From assembly GCA_964030785.1 (NCBI GenBank), contig OZ034972.1:21103183-21167182 (forward strand): a DNA stretch of 64,000 nt, given 5' to 3'. Of this stretch, positions 27,801 to 38,889 are shown in pieces. This DNA comes from Siderastrea siderea. Taxonomy: Eukaryota > Cnidaria > Anthozoa > Scleractinia > Rhizangiidae. Position 1 is the first letter of the stretch, and each line of letters begins with the position of its first letter. Both the position numbers and the translations under genes were made by a program. Under the pieces are notes generated by a model. That model did not search any database. It was given only the letters and a program-made list of their open reading frames with translations, and was not told the origin of the DNA.

Positions 27801-30800
27801 TCTCCCCTTTGCCGTTTTATTCATGTCCCATCTGATCAGTTTTCCCTCAGGAATAACTTTCCATAAATAATTGTTGTGTTCGCGCTTTCTGATTTCCACG
27901 GCTGAGAGTTTATAATAAGCGTTTCTTAATTTCCGTTGTGGTATGTTATTAGTTAAGACTGTTGGGCTGCGTTAGGTTTGCTGGGCGGTGTCAAGACAAC
28001 CTTGTTTCCAGGCTCTCTCTGCTTTTCGCTACAAGGGACAGAAATTAGAAAGACCCTGGGAACGAGGGTGCGATTCAACGACGGATAAAGAGATCACTGC
28101 TTTTGCGAGTGCGTCTTGTTCACTGACCCTTTCTCCTGCACCCTGGGTTAAAATTCGTTGCTGCGAATTAACCAATTTTCTTGTCAATTCATTATCTACA
28201 GGTACAACACGACTTCCATGTATTCTAGATACGTTAACGATTACGTTACGGTAGGTACTGTTCTATTAATTCTGCGTTGTGGTTCCTTTGTATAGGTTGT
28301 CCAAACAATCAATCAGTCAATCAATCAACCAACCAACCAACCAGTCAGTCAGTCAGTCAGTCAGTCAGTCAGTCAGTCAGTCAGTCAGTCAGTCGGTTGA
28401 TCGATACATTGATCGATGAGCCAGTTAGTCAGTAGACAATCAGTCAATCGATCGATTTCAGTTAGAGCGGTTTTCAAGTGATTGTCGTAAAATCAAAACC
28501 AAAGTACATATACACCTTTTTGAAAATACGTTGTCGGACAAAAAAGTGTCAACAATGGACAATGCGACACAATGGAGCTGAGGGGAGTTTTTACTGGCGA
28601 GCTTGCTACTCGGTTTCTTTTCTTGATATTGAAAATACTTTCACTCCCAGAAAATTTAAAGAGTGAATTAAGGCATGTTGTGTTATTAAAACACATACGG
28701 TGTCCGAGAATGCACGCTGGCTTTTAGGCTTCTTAGAACACCATTGGATCCTGTTGTTCCGGGGTTTTTTGAGTGCGTACTCACAAGTTATAATAGCAAA
28801 AATATGAAAAATTGTTAACAGTAATAAGCTACAATTATTTTATGACCGTAGGGGCCGATAAGGAGCCCTTGGGCCCTTGAGCAAATCCTCTCACACCCAG
28901 AGAGGTTCTAGAATCCTTCCTTACCCCCAGTTCGATGATCGTTGTACCATTTCCTGTCTAATTCCTTGAGTTTCAAAGTTTAAGTGGGGCACCTGGGAGA
29001 TCGTGGCCCAGAGATGCGTGTCGCATATGCCCTTATGTCAATATGCCACTGAGCGCTCGTGAGAAAGAGGGGCCGGCTTATTGGTTTGGAAATAGGGTGC
29101 TAAATGGAATCGGTAAGGTAGATTGAACACTCTCTTTCCTGAGATGATCAGGTCCTTTATCATTCTCATGAGTTACAGTTTACCTTTTTTGTTTTGTTTC
29201 ATTTTTTTTAGCTATACATAGATACCATTCGACAGACTTTAGAGGAAGAAGATCACAGTCGACCCTTTCTCTCCTCATCTCCTTCTAACGGAGTAGATAC
29301 AGAGAAGGAGGGTTGGGTAGCGAAAAAGCCGGGCAGTCCTTACTGGGGAGATGGTAAGTGATAAAACTGGTAAAACCGGTACGGGTGAAGGGTGTGGGTG
29401 GGTGACACAAGAAATTTCAGTTACCGAAAATGCTCGAATGAGCGCCCGGGGCGCTTATTATTTAATTTTCTGAGGCGAGAAGGGGGCGCTAATTCGAAGG
29501 GGGGCGCTTATTTCGTTTTTCAATTTTTGGCCTCGATAATCAGTTGGTGGTTGAAGTCACTGGAGGCAGGAAGCTTGAAAATGGCCTCGTAATTCCAGGA
29601 ACTTTCAACGCAACAACAAGAAGCCAGCAATTGGGCGCAAAGTTTTACGAGGAACTTACGAACGTGAAGCGCTTATGCACTCACATGGATATTTCCCTCG
29701 AGGAAGTGAGAGGAAAACCGGTGCGACTTTAAAGGACTTTAAAGAACCTGTGTACTGTTATGTCATATTCATTAAAAGTACCGTAAACGTATAGCGTACG
29801 ACATTCAGTACCATAATTCGTACTTTCTTGGAGGAGGGTGGGGCGCGCTTATTGGAAGGGGGGCGCTTATATGATATTTTTAGCCCTAGGAGGGGCGCTT
29901 ATTCAAAGGGGGGCGCTTATTTGAAAGACCTGGTTGAAGAGTGACAATGTAAAATCAAGGTTCATAGCTGAACAAACAACAACAAAGCAGAATGAAAGTC
30001 CGGAGTAACCACTGAGCTAAGAGCTTCTGCTTGTCTTCCTGTTTCAACGGGAAAGTCTTATTACAGCGCTTTTCAAATGAGTGTCGTGAAACAAAACCAA
30101 AGTAATTACCCCAGCCAATCACAACAAACACAAATTATCAAATGAACCAATCAGAACTGGAAGCAAATACAGGTAACCGGCGCCAAGCGCGGGAAAACGC
30201 GTGCAAACAAGTCGCGATTGGTTTGAGTTTTACTTTTGATTGGTCAAGAAAGTGGCGCGAGATTTTTTAACCAATCACAGAGCGAAGTAAAGCAAAACCA
30301 AAGCAAAACGCGAATTAATTTCGACACTCAATTGAAAACCGCTCTAAAAGCAGTTGACTTACCTTGATACTACACAGTGAACATGGCGAGTTTAATTGTC
30401 AGTGGAACGGAAGGGCGCTTTTCGTTCGAACAAAATTCCAGAAATTCTGTTGGGGGATATGAACAAAAAGGCATTTTCTGGCGACGATTTTCAGAAATCC
30501 CGAAAACCGTTGTAATAACGAGATGCGAACTTGAACTACTTAACCAAAGAAGCTGGCAATTCCGCAAAAGAGATCGAATGGAACGGAAATTCCCGAGAAG
30601 AAAGTTTTGAAAACTTCGTTATAGGCCGTTGCTGTTTTCTTGGAAATTCTGATAAGAAGGAAAATTTCTACTCCATTTGTCCCAAGAGTATATCGGAATT
30701 TCCGACCGGAATTTTATGTTATGGAAAGCGCCCAAATTCTTTTTATTTCTTTCCAGTGCACTTTTATGACTATATAATGGATTGCTGGAGTGTGAGTGGC

Positions 30801-33800
30801 TACCCCAAGCCCCGCTTTGCGTCCGAGTATGGTTTCCAGTCTTACCCGTCTTTTGAAACCCTGTCCGAAGTGTCTCTACCGGAGGACTGGACCTACAACA
30901 GTCGGTTTATGGATCATCGGCAGCATCATGGGAACGGTCTGTGAAATTACGTTATTTTTTTACGGAACTTGAGGAAAGTCGTTCGTGAGCCACTGACGGC
31001 AACTGGAAGTTATATGTTTCCTCTCTGACGCATTTAGACGCCGTCATGTTCATAAAAGTATGCCACCACACACCAAAACAAGAGTTTTCCAACTAGCCAA
31101 CATAGGGAACGTTGAACTTCCGTTGGCGTTCATGGCTTACGAAGGTCCGTGTAGGCTCCACTATATATATAGACTATATATGTAGACTATATTAGACTAG
31201 GTTTTGTTAAGTCACTTTGCAGAATAAACTGAATCGCGCAACTTTACAAAATACTTAATTCTAAAAACTATCCAAAGCTAAAAATATAATACATCACGAA
31301 TAACTACGTTGTAATTGAAAATCTAATCCGCTGCTCACTGGGGTCCGCCTCCCGAAAAGCGGCTGGTTATCGAGTTTAACGTCCGTGCTCAATACGAACA
31401 CGGCTAACGTAAGACTTGAGAGGCGAAGTGCTCGCGTCTTCTCCACATCTCATCTTTTGAAGGCAAAATTAAATTGCTTTATAAGAACAACTCAGACACC
31501 TGTTTTTATTTAAGTGGCGTCCCTACTTTGCTAGGAGACGACGCGACTTGGACTGAATGACTGGTTATTCAAGCACTTTTTCCTCTTATTTTGATAAGAA
31601 AAAGACGTGATTTATTTGCCCCCGTATAAACGGCCATATAGGGCAATCTTTGCTGACTTTATATCTCGCATTTACCAAAATTTAACCGCTAAAGAAACAG
31701 ATCATGTCATAGCTTGAATTTAAGGTGTTTCGATACAGTTTTTTTGGGACCATACCTAACTTTTTTAATCGGCCCTTAGACAGTCTTCTCCTTGTCAGAT
31801 CAACGTGAAATTTACACTACTCGTTGGTTTTGGATTGAACTTTAGCGTGGTTTACATTTTGTGAGAATCGATATTTCCATGACAACGATAAACAAAAATC
31901 CTCGAAAACAGTAAAATTGAAATTTTGCGCCATCCAGATTTCACTTTGAAAAGCAAATACCAACATCTTAAACTGTGGTGTATGGCAAACAAAATATACA
32001 AGAACAAAAAAAATCTGTCTGTTTGTTTTAAAGTTAATCGCAAAAACACTTTCAACCTTAGCGTTTGCATAGTAATAGTAAATGCACAGAAAAATAATCA
32101 ATGCTTTGATGAAATGGCTAGAAAATAGTGTTAAAATGTTTTTTTTACTTACTATTTTACGCCTAGAAAGTTTTGTTGAAACTGGTGTTCGCGATCTCGA
32201 GAACGAATTGTTTTTCTAAGATCATTCGTGTAATCATTTTGTGGTAATTTTTGAATGTGAACGCTTTTGCGAAAATCTAAAGAACGGCTCGATACATTTT
32301 TTTAAAACATTAAACACGCGTGCTTGACGATGTGACCAATTTTAGTATTGAGTCTTATTAACATCGATTCACTGGAACACTTTTAGATTTAACGTTAAAG
32401 AGGACGTATGAACCGACGGAAAAGCTGGCGTTACAAAAACACAGTTGGCAAGTAAATGCTAATATATTCAAAGTAATGCGTGATTCATTGCTTCGTGATT
32501 TTTATTTGGTTTCTTTGTTCTTTGTTGCACTGTAGATTAAAACAGAAAGTAGAAATCACGGAGGAATGTATTGCGCATTACTATGAATATATTAGCATTT
32601 ATTTGCCAACTGTGAATATGTAACGCAAGCTTTTATCGTTGTCATGGAAGTATCGATTTTCACACAATGTAAACCACGCTAAAGTTCAATCCAAAACCAA
32701 CAAGTAGTGCAAATTTCACGTTGATCCGACGAGATGAAGACTGTCTAAGAGTCGATTTTAAAAGTGAGGTATGTTCCCAAAAAAACTGTATCGAAACACC
32801 TTAAAGCATCACAAAATGCAGTTATCGTTTCAAGTTTGAAAGGAAACGGGTCCAAAATTGCTTCAAATGATGTATTCGAAGGTGGCAACGTTGCATCTCT
32901 CGCCACAAAGTCATACAAACATCTCATAGTTGCGATAGTCACTAAATGGCAAGGTCGTATCGCTTTATCTAACGTCTAAGTTTGCTCGACTAAGCTTAAC
33001 TTTCGATAAATTCATGTTAATAAAGAGATCAGAGAACACCGACATAAAAGCTCGCATTTACTTTGACATAAAGCGCAATTTCCAGGTATATAATGCAAGG
33101 TAAGATAGGAAAGTCTGAATGTTCAACCCATAAATGAGAGACGACTACAACATCGGGGACTGTGTTCCCTACTCTTTTTGAACAGAGAGGTGGACTCTTC
33201 AGCTAGAACTCCCTTACCAATTTGGTGTGAAGAGATGCAGGAGCCAAGCCCAACTGCTTAGCGTCACTGCCAATGGCGCGATCATCTAAACTGAGACAAG
33301 ATGTTGATATTATCTTACAAGTTACTTTAAAACCCTTGTTGGTGATCGAGCCGGGATTCATACGGTCCGCGACCTGTGGCTCTGTGGTCTGGTCAACCTC
33401 GTTCCCAGGTTCTCTTCCTCCCGTCTCCTGGAGCGAGGGAATGGGAACAGGGAAGACCCTGGAACGAGTTTGCGTACCACTGATCCAACCAAGTGGCGGT
33501 TAGTAAAAAAAATAACAATAATGATAACGATAATGATGATAACGATAATGATAATGATAATGGTAATAAAACAAAATAACACAATTGCTGAGAAATAAAA
33601 GATGTCTAAAGTTTACGGTCTCAGCTATCATTCCTTTTGCAACGCAGGTAATGAACAGATGTTGGATCAAGCGAAAAAGCATTTCAAACTACCCACCTCG
33701 TTAGATTGGCTAAAGAAATATAAAGACACTCTCTTTCTTACTCAGGTATAGATACAACGGGTTATTTAATCTGTTAACCACCAAGTTTACAAGATTGTAA

Positions 33801-36508
33801 GGTTAAAAGGTGAAACTGCACATGGACCACAGGCCACCCACATATGTGGCTCTTCACTCCTGTTTCTGTAGCATGAAGTGACTAGGAGTATTACTACTCC
33901 CACTGGATAGGATTCTAGTCCATCACAGGATACCCAGCATAAAGTGACTAGGAGTATTACTAGGATTCCAGTTCATCACAGGCTACCCAGCAAAAAGTGA
34001 CTAGGAATATTACTACTCCCCCTGAATAAGATTCCAGTCCATGACAGGATGCCCACCATAAAGTGATTAGGAACATTACTACTCCCCTCTGGGTGAAACG
34101 CTTGTTCATCGCAGGGTACCGCTTGGCGTTTTGTTGGTTTTCCCAACGGTTCGTCTGTCGGTGCCCATTTATGCACCTAAGTAGAAAGAGACAATGAAGA
34201 GTAAAGACAAAGTTTCCTATGTTAGGAAATAACACAACGCCTGACGATGCAGATAGAAGCCTTGAAACACCGTCCCTCCGATCCCTCCGATCCCCCGAGC
34301 GATTTTCCAACCTGCTAACCACTATCCCGATGCACTTCTCTTGGTGACACTGAATTAAAAATTAAAACATTTCTTTTTACAGGTTACACAAGCTCAGTGC
34401 ATGAAGGTTGAAACTGAACATTACAGACGTTTACAGAGTGAGTTGATACAGGTAAAATTTGTTCATGCATTCTTGCTTTCTATAATGCTTGGATGACGTA
34501 TAAGTTTGATAAGCGCCCCGTACTGACGCGCAATCCTTCACCTGGGTACCCCAGTGAAAATATACTCTCCAAATAACAATTTACCTCACCCCACCCCTAC
34601 TAAGACACGTTTTGCACATTGGAAATATTTCCGATCATTCCCGAAACCTTGGACATGATCTTGACAAAATTTCCAAAGCGTCGCTGAGAAAAAAGGGCTA
34701 TTGTTAAAATTTTAATGGGCGAATTTGTACTACTTGTATTATTGTATTGTATTGTATTTATTGTACTTATCAAATTATTAGTGTCTTAGTTTAGTGCTCT
34801 CCTGTCTGTGTCTGCTTGTACTGTAATCTGTACTGTAATTTGGGTAGTTAGTTTACCGTTTAGTTAACTATAGTTTAGTATGTGTTTTTATTATGTAATA
34901 AGGCGATGTAATTTACTGTTGTGGAGCAGTCGATAAAGTTTATTCCGTTAAAAAAGGCTACCCTCTACTCCTGCTATCGCGTGCGCGGTGTGATAACAAA
35001 AGTTATACATGCTGGTTATAAGCCCTCCTGAATTTACCTTAAAGGGAGCTTTCAGAGATAGATGATATGTTTTACCAACGATTTGGCCATGTTTCTTAAT
35101 CATCTCCTTGAGGTTTAATGTAGTCCAAAAATATCATCACAAGTTTGCAGTGCGGGGGCCAGTAAATCTGTCAATTTTTTGTCGTGATTTTTAGAAAGGA
35201 TGTAAAGTAAAAGAGAGCTGAAGTTGAGGGGCTGTTGTTGAATGTTTTCGAAAAATCAAGAAATATTAAGATATAAAGGTGGAGTTGAAATTAGAATTTG
35301 ATGTTAGTTAATGAAAACCAAAGAAGTCTGTTGTCAACCCAAAGTGCTTTTGCGTGGTGGCGAACTGTGTGTTAATGTATAGAAAAAATTGCATAAGCTC
35401 CTGCAATCGTAAGTTCTTAATGTATAGATTAAGCCAAGCCTAAAAGCGGAGCTCAACATTTTTTTCGCTGGTACTTATTAATTTCTGAAAATACTCTTAT
35501 TGAAGTAGTAAAAGGAAAGAAAAGAAAAAAAAAAGGACAATCTTTCTCCCCCCTCTGGAAATCGAGGCCCGGTCCGCTGGAGGGAAGTACGATGACCATT
35601 CGGCCACGCTCGTAGTGGCAACAAATCTAATGCTAATTTTAATACTTATCCAGATGTTTATCGATCGCAGCTCGATCGAAAAACACGCGGGTGTTTTTCT
35701 CCTGGGGAAAATGTGTTCGGACCGCCGCAAAAACCATGGTTGTGGACAGAAAAATCCACAATGCACTAGCTCTGCTATATTTGGCGTTGGGACCGTTGCC
35801 AAATGACTCAAGCGGTGTGCCGACCGAGTTCGCAGCAGAACACAACAAAGATGAAATGCTCGAAGGCAAATTTCGTAACTTGACCTTTTCGCTTTTCACC
35901 AAAAAGACAACTGAGTATTGTTTTCAACTTTTTCTTCCCATTTATAGATATTAGATATTTTTTCTCAAGTTTAAAGCTTCAACGCTGTCGAACAATCGTT
36001 TTGCTAAATAAACTTGTAAAGAAACCTCTTTTTCAAAAGCGACGGTGGTCCTGCGATTTCCCGCCAGGAGAAACGCTGCTTGCCCAAAAGCACCGCGCGA
36101 TTTCCCGCCAAGAAAAGATGGCATTCTCCACCCCCCTCCCCTTGAGACTCCCCTCCCTCTCTCCCAGAGTCTGTACGGACGTAGGGGCGTACGCTGACGT
36201 CAGAACCAAAATTTCTCGGATCGATAGTTTATCAAATTTCCTTACCCATACTTGCTTTTTCCTTACCCAGTGCTCCGCTCTGCGGCCCTCGGCCGCAAAG
36301 TAGCTCCGCTTCAAAACACCTTATACAGCTGTGTTATTGAAATCGGAATGATGAGTCAGGTATAATTTTGTTTTCCCATTTCTCAGGTTTAGGGTTGAAC
36401 TCCATTCAGAGTCTCAACATATTTACCTTATTTAATTAAAGTACACTTAAAGTACACTTGTTGCTTTTGACAGGGCCAAGGAAGAACCATGGGAACAATC
36501 TACTGGCA
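15888..36508 (+). CDS. MANBA: Lysosomal beta-mannosidase (GH2), 16 exons, 3' end missing
   Basis: Exo-glycosidase that removes terminal beta-mannose in the last step of N-glycan breakdown in the lysosome. Exons: 15888-16155, 20173-20486, 20981-21015, 21612-21679, 21962-22203, 23919-24021, 25019-25087, 26509-26650, 27107-27200, 27500-27579, 28202-28250, 29212-29353, 30757-30936, 33648-33745, 34383-34451, 36474-36508. Phases agree at every junction and give 662 codons plus two bases. A signal peptide is visible at about 1-22. The sugar-binding/jelly-roll region carries [10 protein letters not shown] and [19 protein letters not shown]. The TIM barrel has NWIPADAF and [16 protein letters not shown], acid/base Glu463 in SGNNENE and nucleophile Glu559 in FASEYGF. 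Intron 6 appears to use a GC donor (GAG|GCAAGT at 24022). The last exon seen ends GTIYWQ; the next expected block (LNDIWQAP-like) and about 200 further residues were not found in the window. Confidence 0.92.
16783..18157. mobile_element. 1375-bp TIR element with 6-bp target duplication, in MANBA intron 1
   Basis: Ends are GAGGGTCCACAGTAGG (left) and, as reverse complement, GAGGGTCCACAATAGG (right). ATTAAA flanks both sides (16777-16782 and 18158-18163). The subterminal sequence is rich in GCGGGAT words at both ends. No transposase-like ORF was recognised, so it is probably non-autonomous. The part around 17875-17940 (ATATTTCGACTGGCCAATAC then CATCAGG) resembles a different dispersed repeat and may be a nested fragment. 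Superfamily unassigned. Confidence 0.65.
18296..19785. repeat. Period-23 polypyrimidine minisatellite in MANBA intron 1
   Basis: Tandem units of about 23 bp alternate between CCCTTCCTTTCTCCCAGTTC-CCA and CCCTTCCTTTCTCCCAATTC-TCA, giving a 46-bp higher period in places. The array is interrupted at about 19015-19245 by unrelated sequence. The plus strand is almost pure pyrimidine, so the minus strand is polypurine; such tracts can adopt triplex structures and slow polymerases. The long apparent ORFs here ([14 protein letters not shown] repeats) are translations of the array, not genes. Confidence 0.9.
19102..19232. repeat. Inverted repeat interrupting the minisatellite
   Basis: Arms of about 35 bp (19102-19136 and 19196-19232) are reverse complements with about five mismatches around GGCAGTTAAAG. 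It lies inside the non-repetitive gap of the polypyrimidine array and is perhaps a small MITE inserted there. No target duplication could be fixed. Confidence 0.55.
22311..22560 (+). mobile_element. tRNA-derived SINE
   Basis: The head GGCACCGTGGTGTAGTGGTT resembles a tRNA 5' half with an A box. The body follows: CCACCCAGGTGTATAAAATG, GGTACTGGCAA, CTGCGATGGACTAGCATCCC, then CAGTTGCCTCATGCTACAGA. The same body occurs at 23021-23190 (plus), 8693-8805, 26090-26225 and 33850-34330 (all minus). Located in MANBA intron 5. Confidence 0.7.
23021..23190 (+). mobile_element. SINE body fragment, same family
   Basis: It starts at CAGGTGTATAAAATGGGTAT and runs through AGCACCCCATCCAGGAGGAA and GTTGCTTCATGCTACGGAAA, followed by a tail with CACTGGCCATGTAGGCCG. 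It lacks the tRNA-like head. MANBA intron 5. Confidence 0.6.
23282..23632. repeat. CAGT tetranucleotide array with ATTC and TTGTTCAG blocks
   Basis: About 300 bp of CAGT units interrupted twice by (ATTC)n and ended by five TTGTTCAG units. The whole block CAGT-GCAGT-ATTC is itself duplicated (about 23295-23427 and 23428-23556). The SQSV-repeat ORFs over it are artefacts. MANBA intron 5. Confidence 0.95.
24357..24568. mobile_element. MITE with GGGCCCAGTTGTTC-type ends
   Basis: The left end GGGCTCGGTTCTTCAAAAGC and the right end (reverse complement GGGCCCAGTTGTTCAAGAAG) form imperfect inverted repeats, and the inner CTGGGTTAAA/TTTACCAGG region also pairs loosely. Non-coding, 212 bp, in MANBA intron 6. 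Confidence 0.6.
25446..25922. mobile_element. MITE flanked by TA, Tc1/mariner-like
   Basis: Perfect terminal inverted repeats of at least 20 bp: CCTTATTGGTACTTAATTTC at the left and its reverse complement at the right, each bordered by TA (25444-25445 and 25923-25924). The interior is AT-rich with many TTTCGCG words and no ORF. The TA duplication fits Tc1/mariner-mobilised elements. MANBA intron 7. Confidence 0.75.
26090..26225 (-). mobile_element. SINE fragment, antisense
   Basis: It contains GGATGCTAGTCCATCGTAGG, then ACGGTTCGCTGG and TACACTTGGGTGGAGAGACA, the reverse complement of the SINE body at 22311-22560. MANBA intron 7, about 280 bp upstream of exon 8. Confidence 0.6.
28305..28400. 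repeat. Compound AATC/AACC/CAGT microsatellite
   Basis: (AATC)n runs into (AACC)n and then about 15 CAGT units, in MANBA intron 11. Next to it, at about 28465-28510, AGAGCGGTTTTCAAGTGATT matches a single end of the MITE at 30061-30348. Confidence 0.9.
29430..29935. repeat. Repeat region built from GGGGGCGCTTATT words
   Basis: Seven or so copies of GGGGCGCTTATT-like words sit at both ends (29440-29515 and 29840-29930) around a central unrelated part. They are in direct orientation rather than forming a clean inverted repeat. It resembles a decayed transposon of the same style as 46335-46790 but without clear termini. MANBA intron 12. Confidence 0.45.
30061..30348. mobile_element. MITE with AGCGSTTTTCAA ends
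   Basis: The left end CAGCGCTTTTCAAATGAGTG pairs with the right end, whose reverse complement is AGAGCGGTTTTCAATTGAGT. The interior carries AACCAAAG and CCAATCA repeats in both orientations. A lone copy of one end is at 28465-28510. Non-coding; MANBA intron 12. Confidence 0.6.
31720..32804. mobile_element. TTAA-flanked element with long inverted ends and a nested hairpin
   Basis: Both sides carry TTAA (31720-31723, 32801-32804). Termini GGTGTTTCGATACAG and reverse complement are perfect, and the inverted similarity continues for about 180 bp (about 31724-31900 with 32630-32800). A second inverted pair (32425-32480 with 32550-32632, around GTTGGCAAGTAAATGCTAAT) lies in the middle. TTAA is the target of piggyBac and Kolobok families. 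No transposase ORF. MANBA intron 13. Confidence 0.75.
33850..34330 (-). mobile_element. tRNA-derived SINE with a fourfold tandem tail
   Basis: Antisense SINE: the tRNA-like head (reverse complement GGGATAGTGGTTAGCAGGTT) is at the right end. Four diverged copies of a 52-67-bp tail unit (AAAGTGACTAGGAGTATTAC... CAGTCCATCACAGGATACCC) lie at about 33871-33935, 33936-33987, 33988-34053 and 34054-34120. MANBA intron 14, between exons at 33745 and 34383. Confidence 0.7.
35545..35612 (-). repeat. tRNA-like fragment, probably a SINE head
   Basis: On the minus strand GCGTGGCCGAATGGTCATCG resembles the D-arm/A-box of serine or leucine tRNAs, but the cloverleaf cannot be completed. It is therefore a tRNA-derived repeat rather than a tRNA gene. 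The rest of 34452-36473 (MANBA intron 15) shows nothing else I can name. Confidence 0.35.
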
Positions 36509-37328
36509 GTAAGTTATACACAATTTTGATTTTTACTTTTTGTTTATAACTGGTCAGATGCTCCGTCTTACGAATAAAAAGGCACAGCAAACGTTTTTTT
36601 AGAATGTTGTTAAGCATGGATCGGTCATGTCTAGTAAGAACAAGAAATTCTGAAGAATTTACAGGCGGCGCATAGTCTCTCACCCCCCTCCCCCCTCCCC
36701 TTTTCTTGAGGAAAAAAGTCTTAACTTTAGTAGTTCGTGGTTTCCGGTGACCTATTATGGACAATTTGCACTTCCGGTATGTAAGGAATTAAATGTATGT
36801 ATGCAACTTGAGAACTTTGTTTGTTTGTAACCAGTGACCCTTGTACGACTCTTTCTCCAGGAGAAAACCCTGAGAAATAAATCGTTCTTAAACCGTGATA
36901 TCGTGAAGTACTGCCCCTAGGCATTTCACGACAAATGTTTCAGCCTTCAGGCAAGGGCTCCATTCGGATCCTAACGACACGAGTGGAGGCTAATTGCAAT
37001 CTAAGCGATGCAGGTTCATTTTAATTTACGTCATGATAACAACAAGGCCATTGTTCGAATGCCGACACTATCTTCGTTCCTCTGCTTTGGGTCATCGGGG
37101 GACTCAAGAATGGAGTTTATGATTGCTTTGGCAACGCGTCGAGTTGGAAGCACTGTGTAACCACTACTAACAATAGTCTCCATGAGTCATTGACGATCTC
37201 GCAGGCTAAGTAGTCTCAGTTGTCCGGAAAATCAATGAACCTACATCGCTCTCTTTAACAAAACTTTGTTGTTTAAAAACCACTTTCATAAGAGTTAAAT
37301 GACCCTGTCACGAGCAAAATGTCCGGCG
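36509..37328. other. No gene seen after last visible MANBA exon
   Basis: After a normal GT donor at 36509 I searched by eye for the conserved block that should follow (tryptophan-rich LNDIWQAP-like, phase 2) and found none on the plus strand here or up to the next gene. No ORF or repeat with clear ends is recognised. Confidence 0.45.
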
Positions 37329-38889
37329 TTTGAAACGTTAGCTTTCAATCTCCTAAATCGACGTCATTATAACGAGCCTGATTGTTTAGAGGCCGCACGG
37401 AGACCACGTGAACCGACGTACGCGAAACCAGGAATGCGCGTTGCATTTTATGAGTCGGCCGGACGTGCCGAGGCACGTCGCGCCGCCTAAAAATGTATTC
37501 AACCTTCAAAGGAAATCGAAGCTAATAACCTTCCGTACACCGGTCGGGTGCTTTAACCACTGAGCTACTGGGAGACTGGTGGCGAGCAAGGTCATATTTG
37601 TACTCTAATTCGCTCCCAGCCCAACCAAATAGAAAACATTTATCATTCAACAGGCAACCACTCATTGGAAAGTGTCCACACGTACGCGCGTATCCTCTTT
37701 ATTATGTCACCATTATCAAGATACATGGAGATTGTAACTAAACTTACGAAGACTCAGCATAATGTAACAACGTAACTAAGTAACTCCAAATACAAGAGGT
37801 AAGAAATAACTAATTAAATGCAGAAATAAGCTACAGACCTTAGGAATAATACACGCGATCATTAAGTCTGTATATTTAGCAACTGTTTACTGAAAAGGAA
37901 GTGAGCAGTGGTGGATATTTGCCGAGCCGCGAAGCGCGGAGACTAGTGCCGACCTATTGTAGGTGATATTCATTAGGTTTATTGTCAGTGCCAAGGCGCC
38001 CTGCATACTGTTAGGATCAGCAATGTCGAAAGCATACTTTTTGGTGATAAGGAGAAAGCTCGGCCGTGTTGTACTGACGAAAACTGTGTATAGGTTTGAA
38101 ACGTTAGCTTTCAATCTCCTAAATCGACGTCATTATAACGAGCCTGATTGTTTAGAGGCCGCACGGAGACTACGTGAACCGACGTACGCGAAACCAGGAA
38201 TGCGCGTTGCATTTTATGAGTCGGCCGGACGTGCCGAGGCACGTCGCGCCGCCTAAAAATGTATTCAACCTTCAAAGGAAATCGAAGCTAATAACCTTCC
38301 GTACACCGGTCGGGTGCTTTAACCACTGAGCTACTGGGAGACTGGTGGCGAGCAAGGTCATATTTGTACTCTAATTCGCTCCCTGCCCAACCAAATATAA
38401 AACATTTATCATACAACAGGCAACCACTCATTGGAAAGTGTCCACACGTACGCGCGTATCCTCTTTATTATGTCACCATTATCAAGATACATGGAGATTG
38501 TAACTAAACTTCAAAAAAAACAAAAACGCTCTACACGCGATCATTAAGTCTGTATATTTAACAACTGTTTACTGAAAAGGAAGTGAGCAGTGGTGGATAT
38601 TTGCCGAGCCGCGAAGCGCGGAGACTAGTGCCTACCTATTGTAGGTGATATTCATTAGGTTTATTGTCAGTGCCAAGGCGCCCTGCATACTGTTAGGATC
38701 AGCAATGTCGAAAGCATACTTTTTGGTGATAAGGAGAAAGCTCGGCCGTGTTGTACTGACGAAAACTGTGTATAGGTTTGAAACGTTAGCTTTCAATCTC
38801 CGAGCCTGATTGTTTAGAGGCCGCACGGAGACTACGTGAACCGACGTACACGAAACCAGGAATGCGCGTTGCATTTTATGAGTCGGCCG
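37329..38889. repeat. Tandem duplication (two full units and a third partial), with tRNA-like SINE heads
   Basis: Unit 1 is 37329-38094, unit 2 is 38095-38776 and unit 3 starts at 38777 and breaks off near 38889. Units 1 and 2 are almost identical apart from a deletion of roughly 80 bp in unit 2 near 38512. Each full unit contains on the minus strand a tRNA-like CCCAGTAGCTCAGTGGTTAA followed by GCACCCGACCGGTGTACGGA (near 37540-37580 and 38300-38345), so the unit probably includes a SINE. No credible protein. Confidence 0.85.

Noticed and set aside
30377..30944. ORFs at 30377-30610 and 30531-30944 as independent genes
   Set aside because: The end of the second is MANBA exon 13 (30757-30936) with preceding intron; the rest has no recognisable domain.
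33358..33682. Minus-strand ORFs with I/V/S-rich repeats
   Set aside because: Translations of an ATGATAACGATA-type simple repeat at 33510-33570 in a MANBA intron.
35497..35954. Overlapping ORFs on both strands (up to 104 residues)
   Set aside because: No domain, no splice phase fitting MANBA, and a tRNA-like repeat is present; treated as intron.
37510..37600. tRNA gene candidates (also 38275-38360, 42125-42180, 22311, 35545)
   Set aside because: They show an A-box-like D arm but no complete cloverleaf, anticodon stem or B box in place; they fit tRNA-derived SINE heads.
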